DNA from: Streptomyces spirodelae | Lineage (GTDB): Bacteria > Actinomycetota > Actinomycetes > Streptomycetales > Streptomycetaceae | DNA length: 64,000 nucleotides | NCBI RefSeq assembly: GCF_017676385.1 | Contig: NZ_JAFFZN010000017.1 | Span: 1 to 64,000, forward strand | Direction of reading: 5' to 3' | In this document: one piece after another, positions 18,055-28,882 of the stretch | Position numbering within the stretch: position 1 is the first letter of the stretch | Layout of the letters: each line of letters begins with the position of its first letter | Translations under genes and position numbers: made by a program | Notes under the pieces: model-generated | What the model was told of the DNA's origin: nothing | Seen by the model: only the letters and a program-made list of their open reading frames with translations | The model's database searches: none

Positions 18055-18978
18055 TTACGCATAGCGGATCCTCGGGTCAAGCACCGCGTACAACAGGTCG
18101 ACGAGCAGGTTGGCGAGGAGGAAGACGATGACGAGGATGGTCACGAAGCCGACCACGGTGGGCGAGTTCTGCCGGACGATGCCCTGCCACAGCTGAAAGC
18201 CCACGCCCTGGATGTTGAAGATCCGTTCGGTCACCAGTGCTCCGGCCATCAGGTTGCCGACATCGGTGCCGAGGAAGGTGACGACGGGGATCAGCGAGTT
18301 CCGCAGCAGGTGCCGTACCGTCACCCGCCCCCTCGACAGCCCTTTCGCGACAGCGGTCCGTACATAGTCGGCGCGGGCGTTCTCCGCGATCGAGGTACGG
18401 GTCAGCCTGGTGACGTAGGCGAGCGAGACGAGCGCGAGGACCAGCGCGGGCAGCAGCAGCTCGCCCGCCGGCGCGGCCGGCGAGACCGCGGGAGCGATCC
18501 AGCCCCATTTCACCCCGAGCAGATACTGCGCGAGGGTGCCCGTCACGAACGTCGGTACGGAGATGACCACGAGGGTCATCATCAGCACCCCGGAGTCGAC
18601 CGGCCGCCCGCGCCGCAGCCCGGTGATCACGCCCAGCACGATGCCGACGATGATCTCGAAGACGACGGCGAGCAGGGTCAGCCGGATGGTGATGGGAAAG
18701 GCCGTCGCCATCAACTCGGTCACCGGGCGGCCGTTGAACGCGTTCCCGAAGTCACCGGAGAAGATCTTTCCCATGTAAAGCACGTACTGCTGCCAGACGG
18801 GCTTGTCGAGGTTGAATTCCGCGCGCAGTTGCTCAGCGGTCGCCGGGTCGGGCGCCCGTTCTCCGAACATCGCGTTGACCGGGTCTCCGACTGCGTACAC
18901 CATCACGAAGATGAGGAAGGTGGTCCCGATGAAGACCGGGATCATCTGGAGCAGTCGCCTGATGACGTAGCGCCCCAC
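18055..18978 (-). CDS. Oligopeptide ABC transporter permease (OppB-type), operon II
   Basis: This 307-aa permease begins MGRYVIRRLLQMIPVFIGTT, with six predicted helices and the conserved ATPase-contact loop ADYVRTAVAKGLSRGRVTVRH. It ends LYAVLDPRIRYA, as does the operon III homologue. The start lies only six bases after the stop of the binding-protein gene, so no attenuating hairpin can intervene, unlike operons I and III. Confidence 0.92.
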   Translation of the reverse strand: MGRYVIRRLLQMIPVFIGTTFLIFVMVYAVGDPVNAMFGERAPDPATAEQLRAEFNLDKPVWQQYVLYMGKIFSGDFGNAFNGRPVTELMATAFPITIRLTLLAVVFEIIVGIVLGVITGLRRGRPVDSGVLMMTLVVISVPTFVTGTLAQYLLGVKWGWIAPAVSPAAPAGELLLPALVLALVSLAYVTRLTRTSIAENARADYVRTAVAKGLSRGRVTVRHLLRNSLIPVVTFLGTDVGNLMAGALVTERIFNIQGVGFQLWQGIVRQNSPTVVGFVTILVIVFLLANLLVDLLYAVLDPRIRYA

Positions 18979-18984
18979 GGCGGC

Positions 18985-20631
18985 TCACTTGACCTTGATG
19001 TCCGTGAAGACCGGTACGGAGAAGGGGTTGAGTTTCACATTGCTGACCCGGCTGGAATAGCCGGCGTTCCCGTTCTGGTACCACAGCGGGATCGCGGGGA
19101 AGGTCTCCAGGATGCGCTTCTCGGCCTGCTGGAAGAGGCGGACGGCGGACTTCTCGTCGGTGGCGGCGTTCGCCTGGTCGATGAGCTTGTCGACCTGGGG
19201 GTCGGAGAAGCCCGAGTCGTTGGAAGAGGCATCGGTGTAGTAGATGGGCTGGATGAAGTTCTGGATGAGCGGGTAGTCCATCTGCCAGCCGGTCCTGAAC
19301 ATCCCCTTCATCTTCTTGTCCGAGATGTCGGAGCGGAATTTGCTGAACGTCGGCACGGGGTTGATGGTGCAGGCGTTGTTCTTGCCGAGCGCGCGGTTGA
19401 TGCTGTTGCAGACGGCCTCCATCCACTGCCGGTGGGAGCCGGTGTCCACGTTGGAGGTCAGGGTGATCTTCCCGCCGGGCAGCCCGCCGCCCTGCTTGAT
19501 GAGTTTCCTGGCTGCCTTGGGGTCGTATTCGCAGGCGTCACCGCAGAGGCCGGGCTTGTAGCCGCCGGAGGTCTTCAGCACAGGTGAGGTCAGGTCGGTC
19601 GCCGGTTCGCGGGTGCCGTGGTAGATCTTCTCGGTCACCTCCTTCCGGTCGATCGCCCTGGAGAGTCCGCGGCGCACCATGGCGGCCTTCTTGCTCTGCC
19701 ACTTCTTGTCGTACATCGGGAAGGAGATGGTCTGGGTGATGCCCGCGGGCTGGTTGATGTACCGCCCCTCCAGGTCCCGTTTCGCGTTCTTGAGCTGTCC
19801 GGCCGGCAGTTCGTCGACCACATCGAGGTTTCCGGCCTGGAGGTCGGTGTAGCCGGTGTTCTGGTCCGTGTAGACCTTCAGCTCGACGCCCTTGTTCTGC
19901 GGCTTGTCCTCCCCGGCGTAGTACTTGTTCCGGGACAGCTTCATCGACTGGCCCTTGGTGTAGGAGTCCACCTTGTAGGGGCCGTTTCCGACGGGCTTGG
20001 TGAGCCAGGCGTCGTGGTCGGTGAAGAACGACTTGGGCAGCGGGGCGTAGGCGCTGTAGCCGAGCGTCTGCGGCCAGAGGGAGAACTTCTGGTTGAGCTT
20101 CACCGTGAAGGTGTGGTCGTCCTGCACCTTCAGCCCGGCCAGCTTCTTCGCCTTGGGCTTCCCCTTCTCGGGGTGGACGTCCTCGTAACCCTCGATGTAC
20201 TGGAAGAAGTAGGAGTTGACCTGCTTGTTGGTGACCAGCGCTCCGTAGTTCCAGGCGTCCACGAAGGACTTGGCCGTCACGGGGGTGCCGTCGGAGAACT
20301 TCCAGCCCTTCTCCAGCTTGATGGTGAAGTTCTGCTGGTCGTCGGTCTCGATGGACTCGGCGACAGCGTTCTCGGCCTTCCCCGTGGTGGGGTTGTACTT
20401 CATCAGGCCCCGGGAAATCATGTCGAGGACCTTGCCGCCCTGCACCTCGTTGGTGTTGGCGGGCTCGACCGGGTGCTGCGGGTCGGTCCAGAACGCGCGT
20501 ACGACCCCGCTCTGCGCGCCGGCGCCACCACTGGCGGTCGAGCCGCCGCCGCAGGCCGTCGCCGTCAGAGCGACAGCGCCGGCGGCGGCGAGCGCCCGCC
20601 TGGTCATGGTGGTGCGGGTGGCTCCACGCAT
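18985..20631 (-). CDS. Peptide ABC transporter substrate-binding lipoprotein (BldKB-like), operon II
   Basis: This 548-aa lipoprotein starts at ATG 20631 behind AGGAGG. The signal peptide ends in the lipobox TATAC (Cys about residue 27), followed by a Gly/Ser linker. The family-5 binding domain shows WKFSDGTPVTAKSFVDAWN, VNSYFFQYIEGYEDVHPEKG, KPVGNGPYKV, and IPLWYQNGNAGY near the end. The segment EGYxDVHPEKGxPK and the overall layout are shared with the operon III protein and, from memory, with BldKB, the lipoprotein needed for aerial mycelium formation in S. coelicolor. Which of the two is the true orthologue cannot be decided here. Confidence 0.9.
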   Translation of the reverse strand: MRGATRTTMTRRALAAAGAVALTATACGGGSTASGGAGAQSGVVRAFWTDPQHPVEPANTNEVQGGKVLDMISRGLMKYNPTTGKAENAVAESIETDDQQNFTIKLEKGWKFSDGTPVTAKSFVDAWNYGALVTNKQVNSYFFQYIEGYEDVHPEKGKPKAKKLAGLKVQDDHTFTVKLNQKFSLWPQTLGYSAYAPLPKSFFTDHDAWLTKPVGNGPYKVDSYTKGQSMKLSRNKYYAGEDKPQNKGVELKVYTDQNTGYTDLQAGNLDVVDELPAGQLKNAKRDLEGRYINQPAGITQTISFPMYDKKWQSKKAAMVRRGLSRAIDRKEVTEKIYHGTREPATDLTSPVLKTSGGYKPGLCGDACEYDPKAARKLIKQGGGLPGGKITLTSNVDTGSHRQWMEAVCNSINRALGKNNACTINPVPTFSKFRSDISDKKMKGMFRTGWQMDYPLIQNFIQPIYYTDASSNDSGFSDPQVDKLIDQANAATDEKSAVRLFQQAEKRILETFPAIPLWYQNGNAGYSSRVSNVKLNPFSVPVFTDIKVK

Positions 20632-20770
20632 GGGTGCCTCCTGGGTGCGCTGTGGGTCTCGAGTACGCCTCGAACCCACATAACACCTTTTGACACCATA
20701 TGCCTGGCTGCCTTGCCCGCCGCGGAACGGGCCGGAACCCGTTTGGGGGACACCACGGGCAGCGGCCGCG
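20632..20770 (-). promoter_or_regulatory. Intergenic region between operons III and II
   Basis: This is a 139-base gap between the operon III stop and the operon II start. A small hairpin AACGGG/CCCGTT (20726-20731, 20738-20743) could weakly terminate operon III. The segment around 20680-20705 is locally AT-richer and may carry the operon II promoter, although no convincing hexamer pair is visible on the minus strand. Confidence 0.4.
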
Positions 20771-21826
20771 TCAGGCCGCGACCACCGCCGCGCGCTCCTC
20801 GGCGAAGTGGCAGGCCGACGGGTGCGCCGCACCCGATCCCGAGCCCTCGAACAGGGTGGGAACAGCCAGCAGCGGCACCTCGTCGGCGCAGCGCTGCTGC
20901 GCCTTCCAGCAGCGGGTGCGGAACCGGCAGCCGGAGGGCGGGTTGGCCGGTGAGGGGACATCACCCTCCAGCACGATCCGCTCCCGCTTCCCCTCCGACT
21001 CCGGATCGGGCACCGGAACAGCCGACAGCAACGCCTGGGTATAGGGGTGCGTGGGGTGCTCGTAGATCTGCTCGTCGGTGCCGATCTCGGCCATCTTGCC
21101 CAGATACATCACACCGACGCGGTCGGAGATGTGGCGGACGATGGACAGGTCGTGGGCGATGAACATGTAGGAGAGCCCGAACTCGTCCTGCAGCCGCTCC
21201 ATCAGATTCACCACCTGCGCCTGCACCGACACATCCAGCGCCGAGACCGGCTCATCCGCCACGATCACCTCGGGCCGCAGCGCCAGCCCCCGCGCGATAC
21301 CGATCCGCTGCCGCTGACCACCACTGAACTGATGCGGATACCGGTTGATGTACTCCGGATTCAACCCCACCACATCCAGCAGCTCCTGCACCCTCCGCCG
21401 CCGATCCCCCTTCGGCGCCGCCTCCGGATGAATATCGAACGGCTCCCCCACGATGTCCCCCACCGTCATCCGCGGATTCAACGACGTATAAGGGTCCTGG
21501 AACACCATCTGAATGTTCCGCCGCACCGCCTTCAAAGCACGACCCGACAACCGCGTGATGTCCTCACCCTTGTAACGGATCGTGCCGGAGGTCGGCTGCT
21601 CGAGGTTCATCAGCAGCTTGGCGACGGTCGACTTGCCGCAGCCGGACTCTCCGACGATGCCCAGCGTCTCCCCCGGGTAGAGGTCGAAGGAGATACCGTC
21701 CACGGCCTTGACCGCACCGATCTGCCGCTTGAAGAAAACGCCCTGGGTCAGCGGGAAGTGCTTGACCAGGTCCCGCACCTCGAGGATCGGCTCACCCCGG
21801 CCGCCCTGCTCACGCCGCTCGGTCAT
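20771..21826 (-). CDS. Oligopeptide ABC transporter ATPase (OppF-type), operon III
   Basis: This 351-aa ATPase starts at ATG 21826 behind AAGGAGA, overlapping the OppD gene by 17 bases. Walker A GESGCGKST, VFQDPYTSLNP, FSGGQRQR, VIVADEP, IAHDLS and the C-terminal CRFRTRCWKAQQRC region are intact. The segment 21117-21601 differs from the operon II copy at about three positions in 485 bases, while flanking coding sequence is clearly diverged. Confidence 0.92.
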   Translation of the reverse strand: MTERREQGGRGEPILEVRDLVKHFPLTQGVFFKRQIGAVKAVDGISFDLYPGETLGIVGESGCGKSTVAKLLMNLEQPTSGTIRYKGEDITRLSGRALKAVRRNIQMVFQDPYTSLNPRMTVGDIVGEPFDIHPEAAPKGDRRRRVQELLDVVGLNPEYINRYPHQFSGGQRQRIGIARGLALRPEVIVADEPVSALDVSVQAQVVNLMERLQDEFGLSYMFIAHDLSIVRHISDRVGVMYLGKMAEIGTDEQIYEHPTHPYTQALLSAVPVPDPESEGKRERIVLEGDVPSPANPPSGCRFRTRCWKAQQRCADEVPLLAVPTLFEGSGSGAAHPSACHFAEERAAVVAA

Positions 21827-22796
21827 CGATCGTCTCCTTCCAGAAGTGGCACGCGCTGCCACGTCCGTCGCCGACCTCGGCGAGCGGGGGCAGTTCGGTG
21901 CGGCAGACGTCCCGGGCGGCGGGGCAGCGCGGGTGGAAGGCGCAGCCGCCAGGCACTGTGGCCATGTTGGGCGGCAGGCCCTTGATGGCGTAGAGCTCCT
22001 GGCCCTTGCGGTCCAGGCGCGGGATGGAGTCGAGCAGGCCCTTGGTGTAGGGGTGCGCCGGCGTCCGGTACAGCTCCTTGACCGGTGCTGTCTCCACGAT
22101 GCGGCCCGCGTACATCACGGCGATCTTGTCGGCCACATCCGCGACCACACCCAGATCGTGTGTGATCAGGATCAGACCCATGTTGTACTCACGCTGAAGA
22201 TCCGCCAACAACTCCATCACCTGCGCCTGCACCGTGACATCCAGCGCCGTCGTCGGCTCGTCCGCGATGATCAGATCAGGCTCCAGCGCCAACGCCATCG
22301 CAATCATGATCCGCTGCCGCATACCCCCGCTGAACTGATGCGGGTAGTCGTTCACCCGGGCCTTGGCCGCCGGAATCTTCACCCGTTCCATCAGCTCGAC
22401 GGCTTTGGCCTTGGCCTCCTTGCGGCGCAGCCCCTGGTGGACACGGAACATCTCGGCCAGCTGGTAGCCCACCGTCAGCACGGGGTTCAGCGACGAGAGC
22501 GCATCCTGGAAGATCATGGCGATCTTGGCGCCGCGGATCTTCCGCCGCTCTTCCTTGGACATGGCCAGCATGTCGTTGCCGTGGAAGAGGATCTCGCCCT
22601 GGGGGATACGGCCGGGCGGCATGTCGAGGATGCCCATGATTGCCTGGGCGGTCACCGACTTGCCGGAGCCGGACTCGCCGAGCACCGCGAGGGTCTCGCC
22701 GGCCTCGACGCTGTAGTTGACGCCGTTGACGGCCTTGACCAGGCCGTCGCGGGTCTTGAAGTCGACGTGCAGGTCACGCACTTCGAGCAGGGTCAT
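21810..22796 (-). CDS. Oligopeptide ABC transporter ATPase (OppD-type), operon III
   Basis: This 328-aa ATPase starts at ATG 22796 with GGGAGG upstream. Walker A GESGSGKSV, IFQDALSSLNPVLT, FSGGMRQR, LIIADEP and ITHDLGVVADVADK are present, as is the C-terminal Cys motif CAFHPRCPAARDVC. Positions 22090-22344 match the operon II gene with about four mismatches. The gene starts 18 bases after OppC. Confidence 0.92.
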   Translation of the reverse strand: MTLLEVRDLHVDFKTRDGLVKAVNGVNYSVEAGETLAVLGESGSGKSVTAQAIMGILDMPPGRIPQGEILFHGNDMLAMSKEERRKIRGAKIAMIFQDALSSLNPVLTVGYQLAEMFRVHQGLRRKEAKAKAVELMERVKIPAAKARVNDYPHQFSGGMRQRIMIAMALALEPDLIIADEPTTALDVTVQAQVMELLADLQREYNMGLILITHDLGVVADVADKIAVMYAGRIVETAPVKELYRTPAHPYTKGLLDSIPRLDRKGQELYAIKGLPPNMATVPGGCAFHPRCPAARDVCRTELPPLAEVGDGRGSACHFWKETIDDRAA

Positions 22797-22813
22797 GGCT
22801 TTACCCGCCTCCC

Positions 22814-23758
22814 TCAACGGCTCTTCGGATCGAGGGCGTTGCGGACCGCATCGCCGAGCATGATGAACGCCAGCACGGTGAGGGACACCATGACGGCCGG
22901 GGATATCAGGATGTGCGGCGCCGTGCGCAGGGCGTCCTTGCCGTTGGAGACGTCCACACCCCAGGAGACCGTGGGCGCGGCCAGGCCGATACCCAGATAG
23001 GAGAGAGTGGCCTCGGCGGCGATGTAGCCGCCCAGCGCCGTGGTGGCGACGACCACCACAGGGGCGAGCGCGTTGGGCACGATGTGCCGGAACATGATCC
23101 GTACGGTGCTCGCGCCCAGGGACTTGGCCGCCTGTACATAGTCGCTCTGCTTGACGGTGATCACCGAGCCGCGCGCCACCCTGGCGATCTGCGTCCAGCC
23201 GAGGAAGAGCAGCGCCGCGATGACCACCCACAGGTTGGACTTGGTGAAGGTGGTCAGCACGACCATGGCCCCCAGCAGGAAGGGGATGCCCTGGAAGATG
23301 TCGGTGATCCGGGAGAGCACGCTGTCCAGCCAGCCGCCGAAGTAGCCGGCGACGAGGCCGACGAGACCGCCGAGGATCGTCACGAACAGCGTCACCAGGA
23401 CGCCGACGAGCACGGAGGCGCGAGCGCCGTGCACCATCCGGGCCCATACGGAGCGGCCCTGGGTGTCGTATCCGAACCAGTCCTCGGCGAAGAAGTGCCC
23501 GTAGTTGGGCTTGCCCTGATAGTGGTGCGTCAGGTCGCCCACGGTCGGGGAAGCGGAGGTGAACCAGCCGGGGAAGGCGACCATCGCCAGCAGTACCACG
23601 ATCAGTACGGCGGAGATGAGGAACAGCGGGTTGCGCCGCAGGTCGTGCCAGGCGTCGGACCACAGACTGCGGCCCTTGGCCGGCTTGGCGTCCGCGCCCG
23701 GCGGGGCCGGCTGCGGTTCCATGGACGCCGACGCGGGCACGTTCAGGGTCTCAGTCAT
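22814..23758 (-). CDS. Oligopeptide ABC transporter permease (OppC-type), operon III
   Basis: This 314-aa permease has a 30-residue polar tail, then RSLWSDAWHDLRRNPLFLISAVLIVVLLAMVA as first helix. Five further helices and the ATPase-contact loop DYVQAAKSLGASTVRIMFRHIVPN follow. It ends GDAVRNALDPKSR. The start overlaps the OppB stop by eight bases, so the two permeases are translationally coupled. Confidence 0.92.
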   Translation of the reverse strand: MTETLNVPASASMEPQPAPPGADAKPAKGRSLWSDAWHDLRRNPLFLISAVLIVVLLAMVAFPGWFTSASPTVGDLTHHYQGKPNYGHFFAEDWFGYDTQGRSVWARMVHGARASVLVGVLVTLFVTILGGLVGLVAGYFGGWLDSVLSRITDIFQGIPFLLGAMVVLTTFTKSNLWVVIAALLFLGWTQIARVARGSVITVKQSDYVQAAKSLGASTVRIMFRHIVPNALAPVVVVATTALGGYIAAEATLSYLGIGLAAPTVSWGVDVSNGKDALRTAPHILISPAVMVSLTVLAFIMLGDAVRNALDPKSR

Positions 23759-24680
23759 AACGGATCCTCGGGTCCAGGACCGCGTAAAGCAGGTCGACGA
23801 GCAGGCTGGCGACGAGATAGACGATGACGATCAGCGTGGCGATGCCGACGACCGTGGAGCCCTCACGCCGGTTGAGCGCTTCGAAGATGGTGTTGCCGAC
23901 GCCGTGCACGTTGAAGATGCCTTCGGTGACGACCGCGCCGGCCATCAGCGCACCGATGTCGGTGCCGAGGAAGGTGACCACCGGGATCAGGGAGTTGCGC
24001 AGCAGGTGGACGCCGACCACCCGGCGCCGGGGCAGTCCCTTGGCGACGGCGGTGCGGATGTAGTCGGCACGCAGGTTCTCCGCCACCGAGGTACGGGTCA
24101 GCCGGGTGACGTACGCCAGCGAGAGCGCCGCCAGCACGATGGCGGGCAGCAGCAGCTGCCCCGGGTCTCGCGAGTCCTGGACGGTCGGGGTGAGCCAGTC
24201 GAGCTGGAAGGCGAACAGGTACTGGAAGAGGTAGCCGAGCACGAAGCTGGGCACCGAGATCAGCAGCAGCGTGAAGACGAGCACGATCCGGTCGAACGCC
24301 TTGTCGGCGAACAGGCCGGATACCAGACCCAGCAGCACACCGACGACGACGGTGAAGACGAAAGCGAAGAGCGTCAGCCGGATGGTGACGGGGAACGCCT
24401 GCGCGATCACGTCGGCCACCGGGCGCTGGGTGGCTATCTGGGTTCCGAAGTCACCCTGGAAGAGCCCGGTGAGGTAGTTCCAGTACTGGTGCCACAGGGG
24501 CAGGTCCAGTCCGAGCTGGTGTTTGATCGCCAGGATCTGCGCCGGGTCGGGCTTCTTCTCGCCGTACAGCGCCGCCACCGGGTCGCCGGGCAGCGCGTAC
24601 ATCATGCAGAAGATCAGCAGGGTCGACCCGATGAAGACCGGGATCATCTGGAGCAGTCGCCGCGCGACATAGCGCCCCAT
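23751..24680 (-). CDS. Oligopeptide ABC transporter permease (OppB-type), operon III
   Basis: This 309-aa permease starts MGRYVARRLLQMIPVFIGSTLLIF. It has six helices, a long first periplasmic loop (GEKKPDPAQILAIKHQLGLD), the ATPase-contact loop ADYIRTAVAKGLPRRRVVGVH, and the C-terminus LYAVLDPRIRYD. It follows the binding-protein gene across an 85-base spacer that holds a strong hairpin. Confidence 0.92.
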   Translation of the reverse strand: MGRYVARRLLQMIPVFIGSTLLIFCMMYALPGDPVAALYGEKKPDPAQILAIKHQLGLDLPLWHQYWNYLTGLFQGDFGTQIATQRPVADVIAQAFPVTIRLTLFAFVFTVVVGVLLGLVSGLFADKAFDRIVLVFTLLLISVPSFVLGYLFQYLFAFQLDWLTPTVQDSRDPGQLLLPAIVLAALSLAYVTRLTRTSVAENLRADYIRTAVAKGLPRRRVVGVHLLRNSLIPVVTFLGTDIGALMAGAVVTEGIFNVHGVGNTIFEALNRREGSTVVGIATLIVIVYLVASLLVDLLYAVLDPRIRYD

Positions 24681-24720
24681 AGTGCCTCCGTAACGGAAAA
24701 GGAGATCAGGCGACGGCCGG

Positions 24721-24746
24721 GGCCGCCCGCGTCGGTGCGGGCGGCC
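24721..24746 (-). terminator. 10-bp GC hairpin between binding-protein and permease genes, operon III
   Basis: Arms GGCCGCCCGC (24721-24730) and GCGGGCGGCC (24737-24746) pair perfectly around a 6-base loop. The position is the same as the hairpin of operon I, after the lipoprotein gene, fitting partial termination or 3'-end protection of the binding-protein mRNA. Confidence 0.6.
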
Positions 24747-24765
24747 CGGCGTCGGCAGCGTGCTG

Positions 24766-26376
24766 CTACTTGACGGTGATGTCGGTCACCAGGACGTTGC
24801 CGTCGAAGCCGACCTTGACGCCGTCGATGTCCTCGCCGTGCACGATGTTGGCCGCGTAGTCCCACAGCGGGATGGCCGGCATCTTCTTCAGCAGTTCCTT
24901 CTCCGCCTTCTGGTAGTCCTTGACGGAGGCGTCGAGGGACCCGGCGTGGTCACCCTTCTCGAACAGCTCGTCGACCTTCTTGTCGGAGAACCGGCCGTAG
25001 TTGGTGGAAGCACCGGTCTTGTACAGGTCCTGCATGAAGTTGACGTTCAGCGGGTAGTCCGCGAGCCAGCCGCCCCGGTACATACCCTTGACCTTGTTGT
25101 TCTGGCGGGCCTGCAGGTCGGTCTGGAAGTCCGGCTTGGAGTCGCCCACGCACGTGACGCCGGTGGCCTTGGTGATGCTGTTGCAGACAGCCGTCACCCA
25201 TTCCTTGTGGCCGCCGTCGGCGTTGTACTGGATCCAGATCTTGTTGCCCGGGATTCCGCCGCCTTCCTTGATGTACTGCTTGGCCTTCTTCGGGTTGTAG
25301 GACAGCACATCCGTGTCGAGCTTCTGGTAGCCCTTGACCTGCGGCGGGGTGAAGCCCTTGGAGGGGATCCGGGTGCCCTGGAGGACCGTCTTGGTGATCG
25401 TCTTGCGGTCGATCGCCATCGACAGGCCCTGGATCACCTTGGGGTCGACGTCCTTGAACGGCTTGGAGTAGAAGACCGGCACGATGCTCTGGGTGCCGGC
25501 GTAGGGCACGTCCAGGGCCCGGTCACCGAAGTCGGCCTTGCGCTTGGGCAGGTCCTTCGGCCCGACGCCGTCGACCAGGTCGAGGTTGCCGGAGAGGGCG
25601 TCCTGGTAGGCGGACTCCAGGTTGGAGTAGTTCTTGAACTGGATGCCCTTGTTCTTGGCCTTGTTGGAACCCTTGTAGCCGCTGACGGCCTCGACCTGGA
25701 TCAGCTTGTTGTGGGTCCACTTCTGGAACCTGTAGGGGCCGTTGCCGACCGGCTTCTGGCCGAAGCCCTTGGGGTCCTTGTAGAACGACTCGGGCAGCGG
25801 CGTGAAGGTCTTGTAGCCCAGCTTGTACTCGAAGTACGGCACGGGCTTGGACAGCTCGATGGTGAAGGTGTGGTCGTCGACGACCTTCAGCCCGGACATC
25901 TCGTCCTTCTTGGGCTCGCCCTTCTCCGGGTGGACGTCCTTGTAGCCCTCGATGTCGTCGAACCAGTAGCTGTTGGCCTGCTTGTTCTTGACGTTGGCCA
26001 TCCAGTTCCACGCCTTGACGTACGACTCGGCGGTCACATCCGTGCCGTCGTGGAACTTCCAGCCCTTCCTGAGCTTGACGGTCCAGGTCTTGTTGTCCTT
26101 GGTGTCGACCGAGGCGGCGTTCATGTCGATCAGGCCGCCCTTGGCGTCGTAGCCGACGAGCCCGGTGAACAGCGCGTCGATGACGTAGCCGCCGAACTTC
26201 TCGTTCGTGTTGGAGGGAAGCAGCGGGTGCTGAGGCTCGCCGTTGAACATCGAGACGTACCCGGCGGGCTTCCCGGAGGCCGAGTCGCCGTCGCCGCCCG
26301 ATCCGCCGCAGGCCGTTGCCGCCAGGGCCACGGCCGCCGCGAGAGTGGACCACTTCATCGTCTTCGCGCCACGCAT
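24766..26376 (-). CDS. Peptide ABC transporter substrate-binding lipoprotein (BldKB-like), operon III
   Basis: This 536-aa lipoprotein starts at ATG 26376 behind GAGGAGG. The signal sequence ends in the lipobox AATAC (Cys about residue 23). The family-5 binding domain has WKFHDGTDVTAESYVKAWNW, DDIEGYKDVHPEKG, KPVGNGPYRF and PAIPLWDYAANI. It is first in an SBP-OppB-OppC-OppD-OppF operon next to typA. From memory, chromosomal position and sequence make this the best candidate for BldKB, which imports an extracellular signal for aerial growth. That function is inferred. Confidence 0.9.
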   Translation of the reverse strand: MRGAKTMKWSTLAAAVALAATACGGSGGDGDSASGKPAGYVSMFNGEPQHPLLPSNTNEKFGGYVIDALFTGLVGYDAKGGLIDMNAASVDTKDNKTWTVKLRKGWKFHDGTDVTAESYVKAWNWMANVKNKQANSYWFDDIEGYKDVHPEKGEPKKDEMSGLKVVDDHTFTIELSKPVPYFEYKLGYKTFTPLPESFYKDPKGFGQKPVGNGPYRFQKWTHNKLIQVEAVSGYKGSNKAKNKGIQFKNYSNLESAYQDALSGNLDLVDGVGPKDLPKRKADFGDRALDVPYAGTQSIVPVFYSKPFKDVDPKVIQGLSMAIDRKTITKTVLQGTRIPSKGFTPPQVKGYQKLDTDVLSYNPKKAKQYIKEGGGIPGNKIWIQYNADGGHKEWVTAVCNSITKATGVTCVGDSKPDFQTDLQARQNNKVKGMYRGGWLADYPLNVNFMQDLYKTGASTNYGRFSDKKVDELFEKGDHAGSLDASVKDYQKAEKELLKKMPAIPLWDYAANIVHGEDIDGVKVGFDGNVLVTDITVK

Positions 26377-26745
26377 GGGCCCGTCCTCCTCAAAGATGTC
26401 GCCAAGAGAAAAGGGGCGGTGCCAGGTCCGGCAGCAGCTCTGCCGGATCTTCTGCAACACGCCCCCACGCTCGCGGAGTCGGCGCCCATTTGACGGTGCG
26501 TGACCCTTTAACCCGAGCTCGATGGATTCACTATCAGCCCTCACCCCCCTGTTGAACCAGAGTCAAGGGATTTCATTTTGGTTACACATACAACTTCTTA
26601 TCCGTTATCCGGAGAGCGAGGGCCGTCAAAACGGCACAAGAGGGGCATCACTCAGGGTTGCTGCCCTGTTTTCCGGACACCACGCCCCTCAGATGTGCAC
26701 AGTGCGCTGGGGAACGGGGACTCAGCGTGCCCGGACCGGGAACAC
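26377..26745 (-). promoter_or_regulatory. Upstream region of operon III with an AT-rich island
   Basis: The leader of operon III is about 370 bases without a gene. At 26560-26620 the sequence becomes markedly AT-rich for this genome (TTTCATTTTGGTTACACATA, then ACTTCTTATCC), with a TTGACT on the minus strand near 26566. This is the likely promoter and regulator-binding region. No -10 at the correct distance was found. Confidence 0.45.
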
Positions 26746-26781
26746 GCAAAGGGCCCCGCCCGGGAGGGTGGGGCCCTTTGC
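26746..26781 (-). terminator. typA rho-independent terminator
   Basis: Perfect 12-bp arms GCAAAGGGCCCC (26746-26757) and GGGGCCCTTTGC (26770-26781) flank a 12-base loop, 48 bases after the typA stop. The A/T pairs at the stem base make this a strong, possibly bidirectional terminator. Confidence 0.85.
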
Positions 26782-26828
26782 CAGCACGCTGGTCGCTACG
26801 GTGTGTAACGGCCGTGCGAGGGGATCGG

Positions 26829-28700
<1,872 letters not shown>

Positions 28701-28824
28701 TGAGGGGTGTCTCCCGGGTTGACGGATCGGGCCGCGCTCCGGCCCTCGGCGGGCGGTCCGCGCTCCCTGACGCCGGGCATGGCTCGCCGCGGCCTCGTCA
28801 ACCATGGTACGGGCCCGCTCGCGA

Positions 28825-28862
28825 AGCGCCGGACGGGGCCGCTGTGCGGTCCGTCCGGCGCT
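28825..28862 (-). terminator. Terminator of the 787-aa binding-protein gene
   Basis: Perfect 12-bp arms AGCGCCGGACGG (28825-28836) and CCGTCCGGCGCT (28851-28862) enclose a loop that can itself form a CCGC/GCGG stem. It lies 20 bases after the stop at 28883 and upstream of typA. Confidence 0.75.
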
Positions 28863-28882
28863 CCAACGACGCCAGGGGACGA

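Noticed and set aside
20689..20694. TTGACA as a plus-strand promoter
   Set aside because: It would transcribe antisense into operon III and has no suitable -10 box at 16-19 bases.
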